The notes under the pieces are model-generated. The model ran no database searches. It saw nothing but the letters and a program-made list of their open reading frames with translations, and was not told the DNA's origin. Of a stretch of DNA of 64,000 bases, positions 41,874 through 50,127 are shown in pieces. How positions within the stretch are numbered: position 1 is the first letter of the stretch; each line of letters starts with the position of its first letter. The DNA is from Flavobacterium zhairuonense (lineage in GTDB: Bacteria; Bacteroidota; Bacteroidia; Flavobacteriales; Flavobacteriaceae): NCBI RefSeq assembly GCF_004352915.1, contig NZ_SJSY01000073.1, forward strand, positions 186,001 to 250,000, written 5' to 3'. A program made the translations under genes and the position numbers.

Positions 41874-42635
41874 CTATTGAATCCCTCCAACAAATTCAGC
41901 AATTTTCCCACTGCCGCTTTCACTCAAATGTTTAATAAAAGCACTACCAATAATAGCGCCTTTTGCATATTTTGTTGCCTGATTAAAAGTTTCTTTATTA
42001 GAAATTCCGAAACCTACAATTTGTGGGTTTTTTAAATTCATGCTTCCAATTCTTTCGAAATAATCTTCTTGAACATTACCAAAACCAGATTGAGATCCCG
42101 TAACGCTTGCAGAACTTACCATATAAATAAATCCGTTTGAAACGCTGTCGATAAAACGAATTCTTTCGTCTGAAGTTTGTGGCGTAATCAAGAACACGTT
42201 TATTAAACTGTATTTTTCGAAAATCGCTTTATATTCATCAGCGTAAACATCAACTGGAAGATCTGGAATAATTAAACCATCAATCCCGATTTCGGCACAT
42301 TTCTGGCAAAAAGCTTCAACACCGTATTGCAACATCGGATTGAAATATCCCATGATAATCAACGGAATTTTTACGCTTTCGCGGATGTTCTTTAGTTGGT
42401 CGAAAAGAATTTGAGTTGTCATTCCGTTATGAAGTGCCTGCGTTGAGCTCGCCTGAATTGTTGGTCCATCTGCCAAAGGATCACTAAAAGGAAGCCCGAT
42501 TTCAATTAAATCAACTCCGTTTTTTTCTAAATCCTGAATTATCTGCACGGTATCGTTTAAGTTTGGATATCCTGCAGAAAAATAGATCGAAAGGATCTTT
42601 TTATCTTCTTGTAATTTTTGAGTTATTCTGTTCAT
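41874..42635 (-). CDS. trpA: Tryptophan synthase alpha subunit
   Basis: A 253-residue (beta/alpha)8 enzyme that cleaves indole-3-glycerol phosphate to indole. The catalytic acids are Glu45 (VDLIEIGLPFSDP) and Asp56 (PLADGP). The phosphate-binding GFGISNKE and VGSAFIK segments are present. It is the last trp gene of the operon, separated from trpB by the GGCT-like and nitrilase-like genes. A GCAGATT-type repeat lies upstream. Confidence 0.96.
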   Translation of the reverse strand: MNRITQKLQEDKKILSIYFSAGYPNLNDTVQIIQDLEKNGVDLIEIGLPFSDPLADGPTIQASSTQALHNGMTTQILFDQLKNIRESVKIPLIIMGYFNPMLQYGVEAFCQKCAEIGIDGLIIPDLPVDVYADEYKAIFEKYSLINVFLITPQTSDERIRFIDSVSNGFIYMVSSASVTGSQSGFGNVQEDYFERIGSMNLKNPQIVGFGISNKETFNQATKYAKGAIIGSAFIKHLSESGSGKIAEFVGGIQ

Positions 42636-42649
42636 TTTGATATGTTTTT

Positions 42650-42775
42650 CTCCTGCAAGGTTTTCAAAACCTTGTAGGTATATTAAGTTTATTTGAAAAT
42701 TATTTCACGCAGATTTAAATTGATTTACGCAGATTATTTAATTTAAATCTGCATAATCTGCGTGAAACAAATTTT
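42650..42775. repeat. Inverted array (GCAGATT word) and CAAGGTTTT hairpin
   Basis: CAAGGTTTTCAAAACCTTG at 42657-42675 is a 19-base palindrome. 42700-42772 has TTTCACGCAGATTTAAATTG on the left and AATCTGCATAATCTGCGTG on the right, an inverted pair. It separates trpA from the nitrilase-like gene within the operon. Confidence 0.85.
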
Positions 42776-42801
42776 TTAAAATTGTTTATTCAGTTATTCT
42801 T

Positions 42802-43539
42802 TTAAAATTTAATAATCTGACTTTTCCAATCATCACCTTGTTTTTCAACTAGAAATAATCCCGAATCTGAATCATTCATTTGGCCAATTAATTCTCCTTT
42901 AGTATTCCAAAAAGCACTTTGTCCCGCTGAGGGCGAACCCCAAGATTCTCCACTGAAATTCGACATCAAAACATTCATTTGATGTTTTTCGGCATAATTT
43001 TGCAAATCCCTGTACGCATTCGGAATTCCGTTTGGCGAAAAGAAAATACTGGCAATATAAATATCAGTTTCTTTATTCTTGGCATTTTCAGGATGCTTCG
43101 GATTGTCAATATCAGCACAAATCGCAAATGAAATATTCTGATTTTCAATCGTAATCATCGGATTGTAATCAAATGTAGATTGGAAAAATTCATCTTCACC
43201 TTCATGCAAAAATTGCTTCGTATATATTGAAACCGAATTATCCGGAGAAATCACAAATTCGCCAATAAACATTTCATTTTCAACTTGAATTGGAGCGCCT
43301 GCAATAATGATAATATTATTTTTGACAGCCAATTCTTTTAAATGATCAATTCTATAATCGTCTTTTGTAAAAGCTAGCTGTGCCGCATTTTCTCTTTCAT
43401 AGCCTGTGATAGACATTTCAGGAAAAGCAATCAAATTGGCACCATTTTGTGCGGCCAATTCAATAAGCTGATAATGATTCAATAAATTGGCAGATATATC
43501 TCCGCGTTTTGGTTTTGTTTGTGCAGCTGCTAAAATCAT
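42802..43539 (-). CDS. Carbon-nitrogen hydrolase family protein (nitrilase superfamily)
   Basis: A 245-residue amidase or nitrilase-like enzyme. The catalytic triad is intact: Glu41 (FPEMSITGYE), Lys108 (IYTKQFLHEGEDEF) and Cys141 (FAICADIDNPKHP). Substrate is unknown; such enzymes hydrolyse amides, omega-amides or nitriles. It lies inside the trp operon between the GGCT-like gene and trpA, but has no obvious role in tryptophan synthesis. Confidence 0.9.
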   Translation of the reverse strand: MILAAAQTKPKRGDISANLLNHYQLIELAAQNGANLIAFPEMSITGYERENAAQLAFTKDDYRIDHLKELAVKNNIIIIAGAPIQVENEMFIGEFVISPDNSVSIYTKQFLHEGEDEFFQSTFDYNPMITIENQNISFAICADIDNPKHPENAKNKETDIYIASIFFSPNGIPNAYRDLQNYAEKHQMNVLMSNFSGESWGSPSAGQSAFWNTKGELIGQMNDSDSGLFLVEKQGDDWKSQIIKF

Positions 43540-43554
43540 TTTTTCTTCTGAGAT

Positions 43555-43872
43555 TTAACTTTCCATATAAATCCAGGCAGTTTCTCCTGATTGCAGTTTT
43601 ACCTGAACTCTTTTGTAAGCATTGGATTCAAATAAATCTACTTTAGCTAAATCTGCAATTGAAACTTCGAAAACTACACCATGAATAATATCAACAGGAT
43701 TTTCGCTCGGAACTACAACAACATAATCAGCCATTCCAAATTCTTCTTCTATTTGTAAACTTTTAAGTTTGTAGCCCAAAAGCTGATCTGCAACACCTGT
43801 TAAGACCCTATTAAAAACTTGTCTTTGGATTTCTTTTGACCTTAATGTTCCGTATGAGAATAACTTTTCCAT
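43555..43872 (-). CDS. Gamma-glutamylcyclotransferase (AIG2-like) family protein
   Basis: A 105-residue protein with the fold marker LFSYGTLRSKEIQ at the N-terminus and LAKVDLFESNAYKRVQVKL near 75-95, where the glutamate matches the catalytic acid region of GGCT/AIG2 enzymes. These release 5-oxoproline or act on gamma-glutamylamines. It is adjacent (15 bases) to the nitrilase-like gene; both act on amide bonds, so a shared amide metabolism is possible (inference). Confidence 0.85.
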   Translation of the reverse strand: MEKLFSYGTLRSKEIQRQVFNRVLTGVADQLLGYKLKSLQIEEEFGMADYVVVVPSENPVDIIHGVVFEVSIADLAKVDLFESNAYKRVQVKLQSGETAWIYMES

Positions 43873-43986
43873 AATTATTAATTTTCTCGTTATTTGTTTG
43901 CGTTAGGGGTGCGAGCGGTATCTCCTGATTAGAAAAACAAGGCCTTTTAGCCGTAGTTTTTGTCATCGGGAATATAGCGGACAGCC

Positions 43987-44004
43987 TCCCGATAGCTATC
44001 GGGA
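43987..44004. repeat. Palindrome TCCCGATAGCTATCGGGA
   Basis: A perfect 18-bp palindrome in the gap between trpB and the GGCT-like gene. A one-mismatch copy is at 35358-35375, and the related TCCCGAGGCCTCGGGA is inside a coding sequence at 7483-7498. Confidence 0.9.
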
Positions 44005-44031
44005 TAGGGAACGCCCAAATTACGATTTTTA

Positions 44032-45213
44032 TTACAATTTAAAATAGTCAATATAATTATCTAAATCTTTATCACCACGTCCTGAAAGACTGATTACTAC
44101 AACATCTGTTGGTTTAAATTTCTTTTGATCTAAAACTGCAAAAGCGTGAGCACTTTCAATCGCCGGAATAATTCCTTCTAGTTTTGTCAATTGCAAACCT
44201 GCGTTCATTGCATCATCATCTGTTACAGAGAAAAATTCGCCTCTTCCTGTTTGTGCCAAATGCGCGTGCAAAGGCCCAACTCCTGGATAATCTAATCCCG
44301 CAGAAATAGAATACGGTTCTGTAATTTGCCCGTCAGGAGTTTGCATTAATAAGGTTTTGCAGCCATGAATAACGCCTACTTTTCCTAATTTGCTTGTTGC
44401 AGCACTATGACCGCTATCGACACCTTTTCCGGCTGCTTCGACAGCAATAATTCCAACTTCTGGTTCATGCAAAAAGTGATAATACGTTCCGGCAGCATTG
44501 CTTCCTCCGCCAATGCAGGCTACAACATAATCAGGATTTTCGCGTCCTTCTTTTTCTTTTAACTGCCATTTGATTTCTTCAGAAATAATACTCTGAAAAC
44601 GCGTTACCATATCTGGATAAGGATGTGGCCCAATTGCCGATCCAATAATATAATGTGTGTCAACCGGATTATTGATCCAGTCACGAATCGCTTCGTTTGT
44701 AGCATCTTTTAAAGTACGAGAACCCGAAAGTGCCGGACGAACCTCAGCGCCCAACATTTTCATACGAGCCACGTTTGGTGCCTGACGCGCAATGTCGATT
44801 TCGCCCATATAAACGATACATTCAATTCCCATTAAAGCGCAAACCGTTGCTGTTGCCACACCATGTTGACCAGCGCCTGTCTCGGCAATAATTCTTTTTT
44901 TTCCTAAACGTTTAGCCAACAAAATCTGCCCGATTGTGTTGTTTACTTTGTGCGCTCCGGTATGGTTTAAGTCTTCTCTTTTCAGATAAACTTTGGTGTT
45001 GTATTTTTCAGATAAACGCTTTGCAAAATACAACGGACTCGGGCGTCCTACATAATCTTTCAATAATTGGTTGAACTCAGCTTTAAAATCAGGTTCGTCC
45101 ATTATACTTAGATATTTTTGGCGCAATTCTTCTACGTTTGGATACAGCATTTCTGGAATATAAGCTCCTCCAAATTCTCCGTAATATCCTTTTTCGTTAA
45201 CGTTAAAACTCAT
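44032..45213 (-). CDS. trpB: Tryptophan synthase beta subunit
   Basis: A 393-residue PLP enzyme joining indole and serine. The PLP lysine is Lys89 in HTGAHKVNNTIGQ. The phosphate loop CIGGGSNAAGTY and the late SLSGRGDKDLDNY match the TrpB1 family. It is in the trp operon, 12 bases after trpF. Confidence 0.97.
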   Translation of the reverse strand: MSFNVNEKGYYGEFGGAYIPEMLYPNVEELRQKYLSIMDEPDFKAEFNQLLKDYVGRPSPLYFAKRLSEKYNTKVYLKREDLNHTGAHKVNNTIGQILLAKRLGKKRIIAETGAGQHGVATATVCALMGIECIVYMGEIDIARQAPNVARMKMLGAEVRPALSGSRTLKDATNEAIRDWINNPVDTHYIIGSAIGPHPYPDMVTRFQSIISEEIKWQLKEKEGRENPDYVVACIGGGSNAAGTYYHFLHEPEVGIIAVEAAGKGVDSGHSAATSKLGKVGVIHGCKTLLMQTPDGQITEPYSISAGLDYPGVGPLHAHLAQTGRGEFFSVTDDDAMNAGLQLTKLEGIIPAIESAHAFAVLDQKKFKPTDVVVISLSGRGDKDLDNYIDYFKL

Positions 45214-45225
45214 TTTATTTAAATT

Positions 45226-45858
45226 TTAAAAGTTGGCAACATCAAATTTGCGTTTGAAATTGCTAAATAGATTTTTGTTTTTCAGCCCCGGTTCGATTTC
45301 AAATTTACTATTTACATCGATAGCATAAATAGGTAAATTCGTTTTTGAAATTTCTTCTATGGCTTTTAATTCTTCCATTCCGATGCCTCCGCTTAAAAAG
45401 AAAGGTTTTTTCGAATTGTATTTTTTTAAGATGTTCCAATCGAAAGTTGTTCCATTTCCTCCTGGAAGTTTTCCTTTTGTATCAAACAGAAAATAATCGC
45501 AAACCGATTCGAATGGTTTTACAACTTCGAAATCAAAATTTTCATCTGCTGAAAATACTTTTATGATTTCGATTTTCTTTGGCAGTTGTTTTTTTAATTC
45601 TGATAAAAATTCTACCGATTCATTTCCGTGTAATTGCACGGCTTGTAAATTGTATTTTGCGACTTTTTCCAGAATTTCTTCTTGACTTTGATTTACAAAA
45701 ACACCTACTTTTTTGGTTGTTTCTATAAGTTCAGGAATGATTCCGTTAAAATATCGCGCGGACTTTTCCCAGAAAATAAATCCCATATAATCGGGCAGGA
45801 GCGCACCGACTTCGAGAATATTTTCAGGATATTTCATACCGCATATTTTGAGTTTCAT
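45226..45858 (-). CDS. trpF: Phosphoribosylanthranilate isomerase
   Basis: A 210-residue (beta/alpha)8 isomerase. The catalytic Cys6 lies in KICGMKYPENI, and the catalytic Asp in YFLFDTKGKLPGGNGTTFDW (about 125). The phosphate site is FFLSGGIGMEEL. It converts PRA to CdRP. A repeat array separates it from trpC. Confidence 0.95.
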   Translation of the reverse strand: MKLKICGMKYPENILEVGALLPDYMGFIFWEKSARYFNGIIPELIETTKKVGVFVNQSQEEILEKVAKYNLQAVQLHGNESVEFLSELKKQLPKKIEIIKVFSADENFDFEVVKPFESVCDYFLFDTKGKLPGGNGTTFDWNILKKYNSKKPFFLSGGIGMEELKAIEEISKTNLPIYAIDVNSKFEIEPGLKNKNLFSNFKRKFDVANF

Positions 45859-45863
45859 TTCGT

Positions 45864-46023
45864 TGTGTTTTTTTTTAACGCAAAGCGCGCTAAGATTTTT
45901 TCTTTTGTTCTGTGTTTACAATGCGAAAAAGTTCGCAAAGCTTTGTGTTTGTCTTTTTACCACGAATTGCACGAATTAACACGAATTTAATTTGTGGAAA
46001 TTTGTGTAATTTGTGGCAACTTT
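45864..46023. repeat. Array in the trpC-trpF gap (CACGAATT word)
   Basis: The segment 45958-45988 has TTACCACGAATTGCACGAAT, then 45992-46018 the reverse form AATTTGTGGAAATTTGTG. Before it, 45880-45945 has GCAAAGCGCGCTAAG and GTTCGCAAAGCTTTG. No gene was seen. Confidence 0.85.
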
Positions 46024-46803
46024 TTAAAGCTGATTAATAAAATCCGTTGCGGCTTTTCCAGCATTTTCGGTTTTCATAAAGTTTTCCCCAATTAAGAAAC
46101 CTTTGTAACCGTAAGGCTTTAATTCCTGAATAGCTTCGATTGATGAGATACCGCTTTCAGAAACTTTTACAAAATCATTCGGAATTTGTGAAGCCAATTC
46201 TTTGCTGAAATCCAGACTTACTTCGAATGTTTTTAGATTTCTGTTGTTTACGCCAATCATGTCTAAACTTGGCATAATTGATTTTTCTAATTCATCCTGA
46301 TTATGAACTTCCAAAAGAACTTCTAAACCTAAATTTTTAGCAAATTCGGATAATGATTTGATTTCTTCGCGAGTCAAAACTGCTGCAATCAATAAAATCA
46401 AATCGGCTCCGTGCGCTTTTGCTTCCAAAATCTGGTATTCATCTACAATAAATTCTTTTCGCAAAAGCGGAATATTTACCGAAGCTCTCGCCAAAAGCAA
46501 ATCGTCCAAAGATCCTCCGAAATATTTTCCATCGGTTAAAACCGAAATTCCGCATGCGCCTGCAGTTTCATAACCTTTTACCACTTCTTCAACTGTAAAA
46601 TTATTGTTGATAATTGATTTTGAAGGCGAACGGCGTTTGTGTTCGGCGATAATTCCAGAATTACTTTCTTTTAATTTTTGACTAAGAGAAATGATTTTTT
46701 TTTCAAAAAATACCGAGGCTTCTAATTGAGAAACCGGAATAATCGATTTCTTCAGAATTACTTCTCGTTTTTTATCTATGATTATTTTATCTAAAATGTT
46801 CAT
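46024..46803 (-). CDS. trpC: Indole-3-glycerol phosphate synthase
   Basis: A 259-residue enzyme with the motif IIAEHKRRSPSKSII: Glu54, Lys56 and SPS (59-61). LRKEFIVDEYQILEAKAHGAD carries the second catalytic Lys. SGISSIEAIQEL is the phosphate site. It closes CdRP to indole-3-glycerol phosphate. It is stand-alone, not fused to trpF. A four-helix-bundle cassette lies between it and trpD. Confidence 0.96.
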   Translation of the reverse strand: MNILDKIIIDKKREVILKKSIIPVSQLEASVFFEKKIISLSQKLKESNSGIIAEHKRRSPSKSIINNNFTVEEVVKGYETAGACGISVLTDGKYFGGSLDDLLLARASVNIPLLRKEFIVDEYQILEAKAHGADLILLIAAVLTREEIKSLSEFAKNLGLEVLLEVHNQDELEKSIMPSLDMIGVNNRNLKTFEVSLDFSKELASQIPNDFVKVSESGISSIEAIQELKPYGYKGFLIGENFMKTENAGKAATDFINQL

Positions 46804-46813
46804 TTTTCATTAT

Positions 46814-47267
46814 AATTTAAAGATTGAAAAATTTAAAGATTGAAAAAACAATCTAACTAAATTAAGCATCTATTTTTGTGTTTAAATATTTTATGAAGTT
46901 TGATAAATTTTGTGATATTTCAATAGTTAAATCATAACTTTTTTGAATTTCTAATTGATTACAAAAGTTAAGTTCTCTAGATAATATCAGCATACTTCTT
47001 ACTTCAGCGCAGCTTCCTTTTGAAATTTTCAGATAGCGTATTAATTGTTTGTTATTATTATATTCTGATCCTTCAGCAATGTTATTTGTGATTGAAATAA
47101 CAGCTCTTTTTATTTGATCTTTAAAACCAAATTCTTTTTCAAATGGTTTGCTGTTCATTAAATCGAATATTAATTTCGCTAATAGAGTTCCTTTTTTATA
47201 GACTTCAAATTCTTCAAAAGATTTCGTCATAATTTTTCAATTTTTAAATCATTAAATCTTTCAATTT
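46814..47267. repeat. Inverted arms (TTTAAAGATTGAAA word) bracketing a second four-helix-bundle gene
   Basis: 46814-46845 is a 16-base unit repeated twice exactly (AATTTAAAGATTGAAA). Read in reverse complement, 47235-47267 matches it at about 27 of 32 positions. The enclosed gene is 46862-47230. The right arm overlaps the last codons of trpD (stop 47244). Confidence 0.85.
46862..47230 (-). CDS. Four helix bundle protein (23S rRNA IVP / Avd-like family)
   Basis: A 122-residue helical protein with the family signature KRAVISITNNIAEGSEYNNN (about 42-61) and YLKISKGSCAEVRSML. It is a distant paralogue of the protein at 18798-19157. It lies inside the trp operon between trpD and trpC, where no family member has a known role, and is enclosed by inverted repeat arms. 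This is the same arrangement as the first copy but with a different repeat word, so independent insertion is likely. Confidence 0.9.
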   Translation of the reverse strand: MTKSFEEFEVYKKGTLLAKLIFDLMNSKPFEKEFGFKDQIKRAVISITNNIAEGSEYNNNKQLIRYLKISKGSCAEVRSMLILSRELNFCNQLEIQKSYDLTIEISQNLSNFIKYLNTKIDA

Positions 47268-48236
47268 ATTCAATGATTTTAACGCCTTTCCTGAAAATAA
47301 ACTTTCTTTGGCCAGTTCAAATCCTTCTTGCGGAGAACATTTGTTAACTGTTGCAATTGCCATTGCAGCATTAGCTAAAACAACATTATTTTGTGCTTCG
47401 TTTCCTTTTCCGGAAATAATATTCGTGAAAATTTCAGCCGATTCTTCGATCGTTTTCCCGCCTTCGATTTCAGTTTGAGATAAAAGACGAACGCCAAAAT
47501 CTTCTGGTTTGATCATACCTTCCATATGGCTTGTGATAATTTTTGTTGGGCCAGTTAAAGAAATTTCGTCATAACCGTCAAGTGAATGAAGGATGGTGAA
47601 ATTAACATCGGTATTTTGATATAAATAAGCGTACATTCTAGCCAATTCTAAGTTGAAAACGCCAACCAATTGATTTTGTGGAAATGATGGATTTACCATT
47701 GGTCCCAACATATTGAAGAACGTTTTTACAGCCAATTCTTTTCTGATTGGTCCAACATTTTTCATCGCTGGGTGAAATAGGGGAGCGTGCAAGACGCAAA
47801 TTCCTGCTTGGTCAATACATTTTTCTAAGAAATCTGGATCGTTGCTGAATTTAATTCCCATTTGTTCCATTACGTTGCTTGATCCTGAAATTGATGAAAC
47901 TCCGTAATTTCCGTGTTTTGCAACTTTTATTCCTGCTCCGGCAGCAACAAATGACGCCAAAGTCGAAATGTTGAAAGTATCTTTTCCGTCACCGCCAGTT
48001 CCGCATAAATCGATCGTGTTATAAGCTGATAAATCAACGCGAATACATAATTCTAATAAAGCTTCGCGAAAGCCAGAAAGCTCATCAATTGTAATGCTTC
48101 GCATCATGTAAACAGTCAAAAATGCCGAAATCTGGCTTGGATTGTATTGACCGCTTGAAATATTAATCAAAACGTTTTTTGCTTCTTCTTTTGAAAGCAC
48201 TTCGTGGTTGATTAATTTGTTTAATATAGTTTTCAT
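47244..48236 (-). CDS. trpD: Anthranilate phosphoribosyltransferase
   Basis: A 330-residue enzyme transferring the phosphoribosyl group of PRPP to anthranilate. The PRPP site DLCGTGGDGKDTFNISTLAS is at about 77-96 (GTGGDGKDT 79-87). KHGNYGVSSISGSSNV and the later GPMVNPSFPQNQLVGV also fit. The last codons lie in the right repeat arm of the adjacent cassette, so the C-terminal residues KLKDLMI are repeat-derived. Confidence 0.96.
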   Translation of the reverse strand: MKTILNKLINHEVLSKEEAKNVLINISSGQYNPSQISAFLTVYMMRSITIDELSGFREALLELCIRVDLSAYNTIDLCGTGGDGKDTFNISTLASFVAAGAGIKVAKHGNYGVSSISGSSNVMEQMGIKFSNDPDFLEKCIDQAGICVLHAPLFHPAMKNVGPIRKELAVKTFFNMLGPMVNPSFPQNQLVGVFNLELARMYAYLYQNTDVNFTILHSLDGYDEISLTGPTKIITSHMEGMIKPEDFGVRLLSQTEIEGGKTIEESAEIFTNIISGKGNEAQNNVVLANAAMAIATVNKCSPQEGFELAKESLFSGKALKSLNKLKDLMI

Positions 48237-48243
48237 TTTTTTT

Positions 48244-48368
48244 AGTCTTAAAGTCGAAAGTCAAAAGTCTTAAAGTCTTTTGCTTCTGATACTTATTTTA
48301 GTGTTGTGTTATATATTTTGTTAGTTCGTAATTGACTTTATGACTTTCGACATTAGACTTTACGACTA
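48244..48368. repeat. Inverted array (AAAGTC/GACTTT word)
   Basis: Left 48244-48277 runs AGTCTTAAAGTCGAAAGTC and so on; right 48334-48368 runs GACTTTATGACTTTCGAC. It lies between trpD and the GNAT gene. Confidence 0.88.
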
Positions 48369-48374
48369 AATTTT

Positions 48375-48782
48375 TTAATGTTCATTCCCTTGATAAATCC
48401 ACATGGGTTCTGTTTTTCCGGCGCGTTCAAAACCATTTTTCTTGTAAAAATCAACTGATCTTCCGTCCGCAGTCAACATTTGCATATGGAAATGACTGTA
48501 TTTCTCTTGCATTTTATCCAAAATCAATTTTCCAATTCCTTTTCCCTGATATTCCGGAAGAACCAATAAATGCGGATAATAAACGGTTAAAAATCCATCA
48601 GAAATCGCATTCCCAAGTCCGACTAGCTTTTTTCCTTCCCAAGCTGTAATCAAAGTTTCAGAATTTAATAATCCGTTGTAAAGCTCATTTGGCTTGCTGG
48701 CAGAACTCCATTCATTTGCTTTGTACAATACTAATATGTCTTCAATATTGATTTCTTTAGTTTCTAAAATTGTTATTCCCAT
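48375..48782 (-). CDS. GNAT family N-acetyltransferase
   Basis: A 135-residue acetyltransferase with the acetyl-CoA loop LPEYQGKGIGKLILDKMQ (near 75-92) and the late VDFYKKNGFERAGKTEPMW. The acceptor is unknown. It lies inside the trp operon between trpG and trpD and is bordered on both sides by AAAGTC arrays, so it may be a later arrival in the operon. Confidence 0.9.
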   Translation of the reverse strand: MGITILETKEINIEDILVLYKANEWSSASKPNELYNGLLNSETLITAWEGKKLVGLGNAISDGFLTVYYPHLLVLPEYQGKGIGKLILDKMQEKYSHFHMQMLTADGRSVDFYKKNGFERAGKTEPMWIYQGNEH

Positions 48783-48928
48783 AAGTCTTAAAGTCCAAAG
48801 CCGAAAGTCATAAAGTTTTCGTACTTTGATATGTTTTAGAGTTGATTACTATTTTTTTAGTTTTAATCGAAAGTAAGTTTAATCGTTTCGTATTTGACTT
48901 TATGACTTTCGACTTTAAACTTTTGACT
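48783..48928. repeat. Inverted array (AAAGTC/GACTTT word), second copy
   Basis: Left 48783-48816 (AAGTCTTAAAGTCCAAAGCC) and right 48896-48928 (GACTTTATGACTTTCGACTT). Together with 48244-48368 it brackets the GNAT gene. Confidence 0.88.
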
Positions 48929-48933
48929 AAAAT

Positions 48934-49500
48934 CTAACTCTTAATCCAATTCTCTAGAATTCTTTTTCCGTTTGGAGTTAAGACACTTTCCGGGTGAAAT
49001 TGAACGCCTCTTACATCATAATTTTTGTGACGCAGTGACATAATTTGCCCGTTTTCATCAATTGAAGTTGCTTCTAAACTATCGGGCAAATTGGCATCAA
49101 CAACCCATGAATGGTATCTTCCAACTTCAAATTCATTTCCTAAACCTTCAAATAAAATTTCGTCTGAAACTACTGTTTTCACATTTGTCGCAACGCCATG
49201 ATAAACTTTGTCAAGGTTTGAAAGCGTTCCGCCAAAAACTTCTCCGATTGCTTGTTGTCCTAAACAAACTCCAAGAATGCTTTTCGTCGGACTGTATTTT
49301 TCGATTACTGCTTTCAATAAACCAGCTTCATCTGGAATTCCTGGTCCTGGCGAAAGCAATATTTTTTCGAAAGAAGCGATTTCGTCAATTTCGAATTCGT
49401 CGTTTCGGTAAACGGTTACTTCGCAATTCAAATCTTCTAAATAGTGCACTAAATTATAAGTGAAGCTATCGTAATTGTCTATAACTAAAATCTTTTTCAT
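48934..49500 (-). CDS. trpG: Anthranilate synthase component II (glutamine amidotransferase)
   Basis: A 188-residue class I amidotransferase. Nucleophile Cys79 is in SILGVCLGQQAIGE, and His/Glu are in VQFHPESVLT (near 170). LSPGPGIPDEAG is present. It supplies ammonia to TrpE; the paralogous use with PabB is also possible. A run of CTAAG words (49505-49545) lies directly before the start. Confidence 0.95.
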   Translation of the reverse strand: MKKILVIDNYDSFTYNLVHYLEDLNCEVTVYRNDEFEIDEIASFEKILLSPGPGIPDEAGLLKAVIEKYSPTKSILGVCLGQQAIGEVFGGTLSNLDKVYHGVATNVKTVVSDEILFEGLGNEFEVGRYHSWVVDANLPDSLEATSIDENGQIMSLRHKNYDVRGVQFHPESVLTPNGKRILENWIKS

Positions 49501-49504
49501 TTTT

Positions 49505-49545
49505 TCTAAGGTTCTAAGTTGCTAAGATTCTAAGTCGCTAAGGTT
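49505..49545. repeat. Single-orientation CTAAG array before trpG
   Basis: Five copies of CTAAG at about 9-base steps in one direction, without an opposite arm. It forms the leader of trpG within the operon. Confidence 0.85.
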
Positions 49546-49582
49546 TTAAACTCCGACTGAAAACCGTAACTGAATACTGTTT

Positions 49583-50026
49583 TTATTTTTCTCGAACGTA
49601 TTTTTCTGTAATGATGCGATCGATTCCTAATTTTTCTACTTTTTCTACTCCTTTTTGAGTTAATGTGTCGTTTTTAACTTTTACTACAAACTCAAATTTT
49701 CCATTTTCCCATTGACGGTTGTTGAAATATTCTAAGTTTTCTGTGTAAACACTGTCTTTTAAAGTGTATTTTCCGCCTCCGCCAAAAAATACTGCATTTG
49801 TCGAATCTTTTCCGTTTACTAAATCATGATTGAAAAAAGCAAAATGCGTTTCATTTATAATCTTAATCATTTTTGTTTTTGGATTGAAAGTCGAAAAAGT
49901 TGAATCTTTCTCTGTTGTTTCAGCTGATATCAAACGCCAGGTTCCTTCAATTGGATTGTGTTTTTTTTCAGAATTACAAGATGTGATCGTAATGATTAAA
50001 ATTAAAATTGATACTGCTTTTTTCAT
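49583..50026 (-). CDS. Small lipoprotein inside the trp operon
   Basis: The start at ATG 50026 (MKKAVSILILIITITSC, 147 residues) gives a lipobox with Cys17; a longer frame has no signal-like start. The mature protein shows IEGTWRLISAE and FSTFNPKTKMIKIINETHF, a lipocalin/DUF4488-like beta-barrel pattern. Function unknown. It separates trpE from trpG in the operon, which is unusual. Confidence 0.78.
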   Translation of the reverse strand: MKKAVSILILIITITSCNSEKKHNPIEGTWRLISAETTEKDSTFSTFNPKTKMIKIINETHFAFFNHDLVNGKDSTNAVFFGGGGKYTLKDSVYTENLEYFNNRQWENGKFEFVVKVKNDTLTQKGVEKVEKLGIDRIITEKYVREK

Positions 50027-50065
50027 AGTTTTTTGTGGTTTTATGGTTTGTTTTTTTAATTGTTT

Positions 50066-50100
50066 CAAGTTTCAGGTTTCAAGTCTCAAGTTCTCTATCT
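50066..50100. repeat. Short TTTCAAG array
   Basis: TTTCAAGTTTCAGGTTTCAA-type words in one direction, in the gap between trpE and the lipoprotein gene. The word recurs at 56998-57130. Confidence 0.8.
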
Positions 50101-50127
50101 GAACAATAAAAATCAGAATACTGAACA

